From Patescibacteria group bacterium UBA5187 (lineage in GTDB: Bacteria > Patescibacteriota > Minisyncoccia > Phycocordibacterales > PALSA-1337): a stretch of 17,074 nt of DNA. A program made the position numbers and the translations under genes. The DNA is taken from positions 1 to 17,074 of the forward strand of contig DHWH01000001.1 in the NCBI GenBank assembly GCA_002413065.1, read 5' to 3'. Shown piece after piece: positions 6,038 through 13,200 of the stretch; within the stretch, counting starts at the first letter, position 1; every line of letters starts with the position of its first letter. The notes beneath the pieces were generated by a model. The model was not told where the DNA came from, searched no databases, and was given only the letters and a program-made list of their open reading frames with translations.

Positions 6038-6739
6038 CTAAACAGGGTCGCCGAGTGAAAACGAAACCCGTTGAACTTTGAATGGAAGCTTTTCTCCAAG
6101 TTGTTTCTTCACGAAGGAGACGACAGCTTCCGCAAAACTCTTTTGCTGTTCAAGGTCTCGTGGATTGTAAAACTTGGCGAGCTCCTGACTGGCCCTCTCG
6201 TTAAACTCATAACAAATGAACTCCAGCAAACTGGTGACGTCTTTGATCCCACGACTTTTCCAGGGAGCGAGCAATGATCTAAGCTGTAAGACATCATCCG
6301 GGGTTTCATGAACCCTAATGTTGATGTTGTAGCTTAGTTTTCTCACTTTCGGGTTCTGCGTGATCGGCTGTAGTTGCATACCAACATTGAGGTAATGCGG
6401 TACGGCAGTGATCAGTTCGGCACCTCCAGCCAATTTTCTAAACTGCCATTTCCAAAATTCTAATTTTTCCGGGAAAACCTCGATGATTTTTCCATCCTGA
6501 ACCAGGGCGGAATTAGCGGCTACAGTTTTTGTCATCCTGTCCGTGATAATCAGTGTATACAATACAAAGAGAATTGCCCCTATAGCTGACAGAGTGCCTG
6601 CCAACCACAAGAAATCTTTTGAAGCTCCTTGTGCATATGCGTAGGTGAGCCCCCCTACCCACAGCAGGAATAAGCCAACTGCAACGTAACCTGTAACCAA
6701 CAATCCGAGGTTCTTACGGCCAATTTTTTTAGTTTTCAT
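6038..6739 (-). CDS. membrane protein with two N-terminal helices, unknown function
   Basis: 233 residues, not recognised with certainty. A basic start (MKTKKIGRKN) is followed by two hydrophobic helices (about 11-36 and 44-65) with a short loop, then a soluble cytoplasm-facing part of about 165 residues. That part contains strands (KLSYNINIRVHETPDD) and a long helical stretch (SLLEFICYEFNERASQELAKF) ending KVQRVSFSLGDPV. This strand-then-helix order with a short final strand recalls SPFH/band-7 domains, but the similarity is weak and is only a suggestion. The gene stands alone, with its own terminator 25 nt after the stop. No convincing promoter or Shine-Dalgarno sequence is seen in the 6740-6902 spacer. 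It is convergent with alr. Confidence 0.7.
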   Translation of the reverse strand: MKTKKIGRKNLGLLVTGYVAVGLFLLWVGGLTYAYAQGASKDFLWLAGTLSAIGAILFVLYTLIITDRMTKTVAANSALVQDGKIIEVFPEKLEFWKWQFRKLAGGAELITAVPHYLNVGMQLQPITQNPKVRKLSYNINIRVHETPDDVLQLRSLLAPWKSRGIKDVTSLLEFICYEFNERASQELAKFYNPRDLEQQKSFAEAVVSFVKKQLGEKLPFKVQRVSFSLGDPV

Positions 6740-6902
6740 TTTAAATCCGTCTTTATTTGATTTTGATGGGTAGGAAAAGCTTCAGCGATTCCCACTTGCT
6801 AGAGTTGTTTAGCCAGCACCTTATCTTTCATTTTCTGGATAGAAAATAATTAATAACGTAAGTGATGGTCTGCCAAGATATTGGCATGAATAAGAGTCAC
6901 TG

Positions 6903-7595
6903 TCAACACCTCCAATGCCACGGTTCGAACATCACACCCAATTTATTATTGCGCGGATATGACTGATGGAAACCATACTCATGCGCATGTTCCAGGAGCC
7001 ACGCATATTCTTTAGTTTTTGAAAAATCCAATGGTTTCGTATCGGACGGAATTCCTCTGCTGGTTATGATGTCCATGGCCTGATTTCGCGGCGAACAATG
7101 CTCGCTGTAACCCGGTACGGCGACCCGCCTGACAGTTTTATTGAAATTAAATCCATAAAACTGCAAATAATGAAGAAAAAGAATCACCTGAAAAGCCGGC
7201 GACCGATATCCTGATTCAATAAAAAGACGACTTCCTAACTCGCGATGAAGTGCATCCTGTAATTTTTTGTAAATACGATAGACGTTTCTTGGCAGATACT
7301 GCGTCTCGATTTTTTTGATCGATTTTTTATACGTATATTTCTGATTTTTGATGGCGACCAATTGAGCAGGCACTTTTTCTATGCCAAAATAAGGACCTTT
7401 GAATCCATGCTTGCGCGGATCGATCTTGCGGACTCGTTGGATTATTTTCCATTCATGCGAGCTGACCAACGTACGAAGAACATCGAAGCCGATGATCCGC
7501 ACCTCCCTTTTTATTTTTTCCTTTTCGATCTTTTTTAAAATCGAAAATATGTGTTCTATATCCTCCTTAGATATCTGAAATGCAGGTTTTTTCAT
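6903..7595 (-). CDS. M15-family peptidoglycan peptidase (VanY/DacB-like carboxypeptidase)
   Basis: 230 residues. M15 zinc peptidases trim the D-Ala or L-Lys/D-Ala end of peptidoglycan stems. The core is in the C-terminal half: SGYRSPAFQ (like the S-G-Y-R-S motif), GYSEHCSPRNQAMDI with His166 and Asp175 as zinc ligands, and FEPWHWRC with Glu224 (catalytic base) and His227 (third ligand). The H-to-D spacing is two residues longer than the usual HxxGxAxD, and the protein ends directly after the last motif. The first 110 residues are basic and helical, with no obvious signal peptide, so the route to the wall is unclear. ATG 7595 was chosen because longer frames run into tRNA-Tyr; the start codon is only 7 nt after the tRNA 3' end and has no Shine-Dalgarno sequence. 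Confidence 0.85.
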   Translation of the reverse strand: MKKPAFQISKEDIEHIFSILKKIEKEKIKREVRIIGFDVLRTLVSSHEWKIIQRVRKIDPRKHGFKGPYFGIEKVPAQLVAIKNQKYTYKKSIKKIETQYLPRNVYRIYKKLQDALHRELGSRLFIESGYRSPAFQVILFLHYLQFYGFNFNKTVRRVAVPGYSEHCSPRNQAMDIITSRGIPSDTKPLDFSKTKEYAWLLEHAHEYGFHQSYPRNNKLGVMFEPWHWRC

Positions 7596-7602
7596 ATTTT
7601 TG

Positions 7603-7684
7603 TGCGCCGGGCTGGACTCGAACCAGCGATGCCCGAAGGCCGCGGATTTACAGTCCGCTGCAATAGCCACTATGCGACCGGCGC
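7603..7684 (-). tRNA. trnY: tRNA-Tyr (anticodon GTA)
   Basis: A complete 82-nt class II tRNA: acceptor GCGCCGG/CCGGCGC, D arm GCATAGTGGCTATTGC, anticodon stem GCGGA/TCCGC with loop CTGTAAA (anticodon GTA), a long variable arm (GCC-TTCG-GGC) as in bacterial tRNA-Tyr, T arm GCTGG-TTCGAGT-CCAGC and discriminator A. CCA is not encoded. The M15 peptidase start lies 7 nt downstream, so the two are probably cotranscribed. Confidence 0.95.
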
Positions 7685-7768
7685 ATTTGATCCAAGGTTG
7701 ATTCTAATATGATTTACGTTCTTCTGCAAATTAACACGCGATCGACCATGTGAGAACTACCTGCCCGA

Positions 7769-8575
7769 TTACCCCGCCAGCTCCTTGACTTCACTTACGA
7801 TCTGATCGAGCGAAGTTGACGCTTTGACAAGAAATTTCTTTGCTCCTAACGTGTGGGCTTTTTCAATATCTGAAGGCTTGCTCAGATTTGAAAGTACCAT
7901 CGTAGGTACTTTCTTCAAACGCGGATCCATATTCGTTCTCTGAAGAATATCGAAGCCGCTCATGCCCGGAAGGAGCAGGTCTACGACAATGGCATCAGGT
8001 ATTGAACTCGCGAGCGATGCCAATGCCTCCTCGCCATTTTTGGCATGTGTAAGATCGAATCCTGAAGCAATAAGCTTTTTCGCGAGGATAACGCCGATAA
8101 GCCTGTCATCTTCCACCCATAAGATTTTTTTTGATCCTCCTATCGACGGTGCGGAATTTTTTGCGGCAGGTACGATATTCACGTAGTTGAAATGACGATT
8201 GACCTTGCGCACGATGTCCGCAGAATCGGCATGCATGGCCATCAAAAATTCTGACACACTGCCGGCGGGGACGCTCCGCATATTGATGGGCACACCCTGC
8301 ATCGACATCAGAAAAACGGGAATTTTAGCTAACAAAGGTTCAGCCTGCTTTTTTTGCAAAACGCCATACCCGTCAATCTCCGGAAGAGCGACGTCCACAA
8401 GCACAAGATGCGGCAAGAGATCATATATTTTCTTTAAACCCTCCGTACCGTTCGTAGCAAGAAAAACATTGTTATAGCCGTCTTTTTTCAAAGCTTGCGC
8501 GATCTCTCCGCCAAGAACAGCATCGGCTTCAATGATGAGCAATTTCTCCTTTCGTAAGGAGGTTAGTTCTGACAT
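7769..8575 (-). CDS. response regulator with two receiver domains
   Basis: 268 residues made of two CheY-type receivers and no output domain. Receiver 1 (about 12-130) has EAD in place of the acidic pair, a phosphoacceptor Asp61 in LVLVDVALPEIDG, but no lysine at the KP position (EFLMAM), so signalling through it is doubtful. A linker of about 15 residues (NIVPAAKNSAPSIGG) follows. Receiver 2 (about 149-266) looks complete: VEDD, Asp199 in IVVDLLLPGMSG, Ser229 in MVLSNLS and Lys251 in FLVKAS. Such proteins act as phosphorelay partners or through protein contacts. ATG 8575 is preferred over ATG 8581 because an extended -10 (TGCTAAAAT) lies 6 nt before it. htrA lies upstream on the same strand; no histidine kinase is in the window. 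Confidence 0.9.
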   Translation of the reverse strand: MSELTSLRKEKLLIIEADAVLGGEIAQALKKDGYNNVFLATNGTEGLKKIYDLLPHLVLVDVALPEIDGYGVLQKKQAEPLLAKIPVFLMSMQGVPINMRSVPAGSVSEFLMAMHADSADIVRKVNRHFNYVNIVPAAKNSAPSIGGSKKILWVEDDRLIGVILAKKLIASGFDLTHAKNGEEALASLASSIPDAIVVDLLLPGMSGFDILQRTNMDPRLKKVPTMVLSNLSKPSDIEKAHTLGAKKFLVKASTSLDQIVSEVKELAG

Positions 8576-8581
8576 GATCAT

Positions 8582-8587
8582 ATTTTA
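8582..8587 (-). promoter_or_regulatory. extended -10 of the response regulator gene
   Basis: Minus strand TGC-TAAAAT with 6 nt to ATG 8575. The TG motif can make up for the absence of a clear -35. A leaderless mRNA starting at the second of the two ATGs is predicted. Confidence 0.5.
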
Positions 8588-8615
8588 GCACAGGGATTTT
8601 TTATGTACATGGAAA

Positions 8616-9554
8616 TCATTTTACATACGTAAGCACCGCCTTCTTCACAGCGTTTATAGGAATGGCGAAACTGATATTGCTCCCGCCCATCACCGTGGCC
8701 ACATTGATCCCGATCACCGAACCGGAAAGATCGACCAATGGACCGCCTGAATTTCCCGGATTGATCGAGGCATCCGTCTGAAACACGCCGGACAATGTCT
8801 CCTCGGTTCCCTCGCCGTCGCTGGCCTGTACGCTTCTATTCAAACCCGAGATGATCCCCACTGAAACCGAATTGCTATATTCGCCCAAAGCATTCCCGAT
8901 CGCCACTACTGTCTGACCGAGTTTGACCATGCTCGAATCACCGAGCGTCGCCACCGTAGAATATGTTCCATCTATCTTCAAAATGGCGATATCTTTATCG
9001 GAATCAAGATATGAAACCGTTGCTTTCTTTTGTGTCCCATCCGAGAGGAGGACCATGTATTCCGCGCGGGTATCATTTACCACATGTTTATTGGTCAAAA
9101 TATGTCCGTCATGCGAGATGAGGAATCCGCTGCCGGCTCCGACTTTTTGCAATGATGTGCCCTTATCGCGATACACGGGAATTTGAAAGCCGAAATCTTT
9201 GAAAAAAGGATCCGAACCAAATGGATTGATATAGGAAACTTGCAGATCAGACGCATATTTGGAAATGACAATCGATACGACTGCGGGGGCTGTTTTTGCC
9301 ACTGCCGTCGTCAACAATTGATCTTGCGTTTTTTGGCCGGGAGTACCCACCGATTGCCTTCTTGCCAATTCCTGTTCGGTAAGAGCCAATTTCTGCGATG
9401 AGGATGCCTGGGATTCCACCAAAGACTTAAGCGCTATATCCTCGATATTCAATTGTTTTTTAATTTGCGTGACTTGATTGAGATTAAAAAGACCGATACC
9501 AAGAGCTATCAGTATGCATCCCACGGAAATAAGCAGAAGGTGGCTGTTTTTCAC
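8616..9554 (-). CDS. membrane-anchored HtrA/DegP-like serine protease without PDZ domain
   Basis: 312 residues. One N-terminal hydrophobic helix (about 5-25) anchors the protein, followed by a helical stretch (26-90) with coiled-coil character, then a trypsin-like domain placed outside the membrane. The triad is visible: His157 in ILTNKHVV, Asp188 in DSDKDIAILKI and Ser269 in INPGNSGGPLV; the AIGNALGEYSNSVSVGIISGLNR segment is typical of HtrA. The protein stops right after the protease domain (ISFAIPINAVKKAVLTYVK), so the PDZ domain usual in DegP, DegQ and DegS is absent. HtrA proteases degrade or sense misfolded envelope proteins. The start is GTG 9554, the first start codon after an upstream in-frame stop; AAGG just before it overlaps the codon. 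The gene lies between uvrB and the response regulator. Confidence 0.92.
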   Translation of the reverse strand: MKNSHLLLISVGCILIALGIGLFNLNQVTQIKKQLNIEDIALKSLVESQASSSQKLALTEQELARRQSVGTPGQKTQDQLLTTAVAKTAPAVVSIVISKYASDLQVSYINPFGSDPFFKDFGFQIPVYRDKGTSLQKVGAGSGFLISHDGHILTNKHVVNDTRAEYMVLLSDGTQKKATVSYLDSDKDIAILKIDGTYSTVATLGDSSMVKLGQTVVAIGNALGEYSNSVSVGIISGLNRSVQASDGEGTEETLSGVFQTDASINPGNSGGPLVDLSGSVIGINVATVMGGSNISFAIPINAVKKAVLTYVK

Positions 9555-9603
9555 CTTATATAGGACGTGTAAAAAACCTATTATTTACGTGATGTTGAGA
9601 TAG

Positions 9604-11826
9604 TTATTTGCCTCTTCCCTTTTTACGGTTCACGCGGGCTGTAGGAGCCTCTGCCTTTCCTTCATCGCCGAACTTTTTTTCCAATACAAACAACTCGTCG
9701 CGTATCAAAGCCGCGGTTTCGAAATCAAGAGCCTTCACAGCTTCTTCCATCTGTTTTTCCTTCTGCTTCATCAATAATTTCGGATTCGAACGTGCCAATG
9801 CTTCATCGATCTTCACCAATTCGCTTACCGCCTTGTCGTGTTCCGTGCGAAGCTGATCGGTAATATCATGGATTTGTTTTTTAATGGTCTGCGGCGTAAT
9901 TCCGTGTTTTGTATTGTATGCGACCTGAACCGCGCGACGCCTGTCGGTTTCCTTGATAGCCGCATCCATGGAACGCGTGACGCTATCCGCATACAGGATC
10001 ACCCTGCCGGCGGCATTACGCGCGGCACGCCCGATCGTTTGGATCAAAGCGGTTTCCGAACGAAGGAATCCTTCCTTGTCTGCGTCGAGAATACCGATGA
10101 GAGAAACTTCCGGCAGATCGAGACCCTCGCGCAGGAGGTTAACGCCGACCAGACAGTCATATTTTCCTCTCCTGAAATCCGTGAGAATAGTGATGCGATC
10201 GATCGTCTTTATGTCACTGTGGAGATATTCGGCCTTAATTCCCTTTTCTTTCAGAAATTCAGACAAATCCTCGGCCATTTTTTTGGTTAAGGTCGTCGCA
10301 AGCACACGATCGCCTTTTTTTATCGTCAGTAACGTTTCATCTATGAAATCGAATATTTGGCCTTTGTATGAAAGGAGAGAACTTTCACCAGAAGCAACTT
10401 TCGGAGCGAGCGAAGGCGAGTGAGAACGAGGTGCGGCGCCAGCAGGCGACGACACCGTTTGCTGATGGTGAAAGTTCCCTCCTTCCCTAATAGGCCTAAC
10501 TTCAATAATAGGATCAACCAGACCTGTCGGACGGATCACCTGTTCGACGATCTGCTGGCTTGTTTCCCTTTCATAGTCGCTTGGAGTAGCTGACGTATAC
10601 ACCATCGGACCGATCCGTTCCAAAAATTCTGCAAACTTGAGCGGCCTATTGTCTTTTGCCGATGGCAGTCTGAATCCGTGATCAACCAGGGTATTTTTTC
10701 GAGATGCATCGCCTGCGTACATGCCATTCAATTGTGGAATGGTGACGTGAGATTCATCAACAACGGTCAGGAAATTGGCCGACCCGTCTGCATTGTGAGG
10801 AAAATATGAGAGTAATGAATCAGGCGGTTGACCCGGCATCTTTCCGGAAAAATGACGCGAGTAATTTTCAATGCCATTCGTATAGCCGATCTCGCGAATC
10901 ATGGAGAGATCGTATTTGACGCGCCTTTTCAGGCGCTCAGCTTCAAGGTTTTTTCCTTCTTTTTCCAAAGCTTTGAGCCTGTCTGCAAGTTCAGCCTGGA
11001 TGGTCTTCAGAGCCTTTTCGCTTTGTTCGTCACTGCTTATGAAATGTTTTGCAGGGAAAATAAAAATAGTTCTCGCAATGTCAGATGAAGTTAATGAACC
11101 TGCACCGCTTTTTTCTTCGCGCACCGCGCGCGACACCGGATCCAATTCCACGATATGGCCAATCTTTCCTCCATCAAATTCAATGCGAAAAATAGTTTTT
11201 TCGTTCACCGGCATGACTTCCAGCGTATTGCCCAATGCGCGAAACTGGCCGGAGTTGATATCCGCAGTCGTACGGACAAAGTGAATATCAATGAGCTTGC
11301 GAATAAGCTCCGCGCGCGACAATTCCATTCCCGTGGTGATTTTCAGATTTACTTTTTCATATTCTTCAGGACTTCCCAAACCGTATATGCATGAAACCGA
11401 TGCGACAATGATCACATCTTTTCGTGTGAGCAATGCCTGCGTCGAGGCATGGCGCAATCGTTCGATCTCTTCATTGATCATGGCCTCCTTTTCTATATAT
11501 GTATCCGTTGCCGGCATGTATGCCTCAGGCTGATAATAGTCGTAGTACGAAACAAAATAATGCACGGCATTATGAGGAAAAAATTCACGATATTCCTGAG
11601 CCAATTGTGCGGCCAATGTTTTATTATGGGCAATGACCAGTGTCGGCTTGCCATAGTGGGCAATGACATTTGCCATAGTAAATGTCTTGCCGGACCCAGT
11701 AACCCCCAGTAATGTCTGGCGATCCAAGCCTTTTTTGAGCCCTGCATTCAACTGCTCGATGGCTTTCGGCTGGTCACCGGCTGGTTTATACGGGGTTGCG
11801 AGTTTGAAGGGAGATTTTAAGCTCAT
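9604..11826 (-). CDS. uvrB: excinuclease ABC subunit B, with an in-frame insertion
   Basis: 740 residues; most UvrB proteins have about 660-680. UvrB is the helicase-like damage-verifying subunit of UvrABC nucleotide excision repair. Visible are Walker A GVTGSGKT (41-48), the beta-hairpin YYDYYQPEAYMPATDTYIEKE, DESHVTIPQ, the Y-T-S-A-T-P motif, LREGLDLPEVSLIGILDAD, QTIGRAARN, and a C-terminal UVR domain (KQMEEAVKALDFETAALIRDEL). About 41 extra residues (near 445-487) sit between EVRP and GQIFDFID, where the family normally has one or two residues; the DNA there is a 113-bp palindromic element (10372-10484). ATG 11826 (MSLKSPFKL) matches the family start and has TATAGT 7 nt upstream. A longer frame to 11979 adds 51 unlikely residues and crosses a terminator. 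Confidence 0.97.
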   Translation of the reverse strand: MSLKSPFKLATPYKPAGDQPKAIEQLNAGLKKGLDRQTLLGVTGSGKTFTMANVIAHYGKPTLVIAHNKTLAAQLAQEYREFFPHNAVHYFVSYYDYYQPEAYMPATDTYIEKEAMINEEIERLRHASTQALLTRKDVIIVASVSCIYGLGSPEEYEKVNLKITTGMELSRAELIRKLIDIHFVRTTADINSGQFRALGNTLEVMPVNEKTIFRIEFDGGKIGHIVELDPVSRAVREEKSGAGSLTSSDIARTIFIFPAKHFISSDEQSEKALKTIQAELADRLKALEKEGKNLEAERLKRRVKYDLSMIREIGYTNGIENYSRHFSGKMPGQPPDSLLSYFPHNADGSANFLTVVDESHVTIPQLNGMYAGDASRKNTLVDHGFRLPSAKDNRPLKFAEFLERIGPMVYTSATPSDYERETSQQIVEQVIRPTGLVDPIIEVRPIREGGNFHHQQTVSSPAGAAPRSHSPSLAPKVASGESSLLSYKGQIFDFIDETLLTIKKGDRVLATTLTKKMAEDLSEFLKEKGIKAEYLHSDIKTIDRITILTDFRRGKYDCLVGVNLLREGLDLPEVSLIGILDADKEGFLRSETALIQTIGRAARNAAGRVILYADSVTRSMDAAIKETDRRRAVQVAYNTKHGITPQTIKKQIHDITDQLRTEHDKAVSELVKIDEALARSNPKLLMKQKEKQMEEAVKALDFETAALIRDELFVLEKKFGDEGKAEAPTARVNRKKGRGK
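10372..10484. repeat. palindromic element inserted in frame in uvrB
   Basis: The 19-nt ends (10372-10390 and 10466-10484) are inverted repeats matching at 18 of 19 positions; the left end reads AAGGAGAGAACTTTCACCA. Inside, AGCAA/TTGCT extends the stem, and TTCG..CGAA and GCC..GGC form smaller hairpins. The interior is GC-rich and encodes low-complexity protein (HHQQ, SSPAGAAP, SHSPS). Position and size match the extra residues of this UvrB. Confidence 0.75.
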
Positions 11827-11833
11827 ATGGTTT

Positions 11834-11839
11834 ACTATA
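11834..11839 (-). promoter_or_regulatory. -10 element of uvrB, probably leaderless
   Basis: Minus strand TATAGT with 7 nt to ATG 11826. Only a weak -35 candidate (CTTTCA, 11857-11862) is seen. Confidence 0.45.
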
Positions 11840-11898
11840 TCGCATACGGATAAAAATGAAAGCGGATGCGGCGGATTTCCGTTATGTCTCAAGGGTAT

Positions 11899-11928
11899 AA
11901 AAAAATGATTCCGCGAAGGCGCGGAATC
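11899..11928 (-). terminator. rho-independent terminator after the small ORF / transketolase unit
   Basis: A perfect stem GATTCCGCG/CGCGGAATC around CCTT (11907-11928), followed on the minus strand by ATTTTTTTAT. It separates the carbohydrate cluster from uvrB. Confidence 0.9.
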
Positions 11929-11947
11929 GGGGTGAGGTGAGGATATT

Positions 11948-12133
11948 TCAGTCCTCCGGCTCTTCATCTTCAGGGTCAACGGGTTTTACGGGCATTCGGG
12001 ACAACAAGGCATCGAGGCCTGTTCGATTTCCTTGTTTACAATTGAGCGGCTGACCAGTGTCAGTGCTTGCGTCTGTTTTCCTTTGAAAATCTCGGCCAGG
12101 ACCATATCCTGGGCGAGGGGGTTGATTTTTCAT
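11948..12133 (-). CDS. small Pro- and acid-rich protein, unknown
   Basis: 61 residues, no family recognised. It begins MKNQPPRPGYGPGRDFQRK, has no hydrophobic segment and ends in an acidic run (PVDPEDEEPED), so it should be soluble and largely disordered. It starts 61 nt after the transketolase C-subunit stop on the same strand, and a perfect terminator begins 19 nt after its own stop, which supports real transcription as the last gene of the unit. No Shine-Dalgarno sequence is seen before ATG 12133; a TATTAT about 30 nt upstream could be an internal promoter. The coding status rests on context and length only. Confidence 0.5.
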   Translation of the reverse strand: MKNQPPRPGYGPGRDFQRKTDASTDTGQPLNCKQGNRTGLDALLSRMPVKPVDPEDEEPED

Positions 12134-12194
12134 AGGTCAGTTTGGAACCGACTAGAATAATAACACGGATACCTAATCAGATACAGGAATTCAA

Positions 12195-13196
12195 CTACTT
12201 TCTTATCAATACCTTTTGAACAGCTTGGTAAATATGTTTTTCCCCCATTTCATAGAGTTCGATAAGCTCATCCGGCCTGCCAGATTGGCCAAATTGGTCT
12301 TTTACCCCAATAAATTCAATGGGGACAGGAAAATGTGCCGCCAGACATTCTGCGACGGCCGAACCCATTCCACCGGCGATCTGATGCTCTTCAACAGTGA
12401 CTAGAGCACGAGTTTCATGAGCCAAGTGAATGATGGCTTGTTCATCCAGCGGTTTTATCGTGGACACATTGAGAACGGTCACATTTTTTCCTTCTTCATC
12501 CAATTTTTTTGCAACTTTAAGAGCTTTGTAAAGGAGGGCGCCTGTGGCAATTATTCCTACTGAGTTTTTTGAACTTGAGTTTTTTGATTTAAAAACTATT
12601 TGCGCTTTACCGATTTGGAATGGAGTGTCATCCGTGGTCATTACCGGAGTTTTTTCACGCGCTAAACGAATATATGTTGGATCTGGAGTTTTTGCCGCGG
12701 CAATCGTCGCCTTTCTGGCCTCAATGGAATCGCACGGCGAAATAACAACCATGCGTGGAAGGGCTCGCATGATAGCCATATCTTCAAGCGCCTGATGTGT
12801 TCCCCCATCCGGACCGACTGAAATACCCGCATGCGCACCGGCAATTTTTACGGGTACATTGTTGTAACAAATAGTCGTGCGAATCTGTTCCCAATTACGG
12901 CCCGGACTAAACATTGCATACGAAGTCATGAATGGGATTTTTCCCATGGCCGCCATTCCGCTTGCAACAGTTGCCAGATTTTGTTCGGCAACGCCGATTT
13001 CGATGTACCGTTCAGGAAATTTCATCTTGAAGCCAAGCATATGAGTTGATTCGACGAGATCTGCACAGAGTCCGACAACCCGCTGATCCATCTCGCCCGC
13101 CTTCAAAAGACCTTCGCCAAAACCTGTGCGAATATAGATTTGTTCGACATCTGCATCGAAAAGTTTTGGGTTGAGTTTTTGATCGGGGTTAAGCAT
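12195..13196 (-). CDS. tktC: transketolase, C-terminal subunit
   Basis: 333 residues, covering the pyrimidine-binding and C-terminal domains of a split transketolase. With the TPP-binding N subunit it moves two-carbon units between sugar phosphates in the non-oxidative pentose phosphate path. Visible are IYIRTGFGEGLLKAG, ADLVESTHMLGFK, the cofactor-contacting EIGVAEQNLATVASGMA with its conserved Glu, SYAMFSPGRNWEQIR, HAGISVGPDGGTHQALEDMAIMR, and the domain-3 motif VTVEEHQIAGGMGSAVAE. ATG 13196 lies 4 nt after the N-subunit stop and gives the usual beginning MLNPDQKLNPKLF. A GTG at 13232 would overlap the N subunit and add a basic leader. The close spacing implies translational coupling. Confidence 0.93.
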   Translation of the reverse strand: MLNPDQKLNPKLFDADVEQIYIRTGFGEGLLKAGEMDQRVVGLCADLVESTHMLGFKMKFPERYIEIGVAEQNLATVASGMAAMGKIPFMTSYAMFSPGRNWEQIRTTICYNNVPVKIAGAHAGISVGPDGGTHQALEDMAIMRALPRMVVISPCDSIEARKATIAAAKTPDPTYIRLAREKTPVMTTDDTPFQIGKAQIVFKSKNSSSKNSVGIIATGALLYKALKVAKKLDEEGKNVTVLNVSTIKPLDEQAIIHLAHETRALVTVEEHQIAGGMGSAVAECLAAHFPVPIEFIGVKDQFGQSGRPDELIELYEMGEKHIYQAVQKVLIRK

Positions 13197-13200
13197 ATAG

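Noticed and set aside
6871..6886. TGCCAA/TTGGCA hairpin between the M15 peptidase and the membrane protein gene
   Set aside because: There is no T-run on either strand, so it is not a terminator; it is too short to claim as an operator.
7596..7670. Longer M15 peptidase starting at a GTG inside tRNA-Tyr
   Set aside because: The added residues are the translated tRNA gene; ATG 7595 just after the tRNA is the reasonable start.
9838..10423. Long + strand open frames opposite uvrB
   Set aside because: They are antisense shadows of a strongly conserved gene, with no domain or start signals of their own.
11827..11979. N-terminal extension of uvrB by 51 residues
   Set aside because: It has no similarity to UvrB, crosses the terminator at 11899-11928, and a -10 hexamer lies 7 nt before the family-typical start at 11826.
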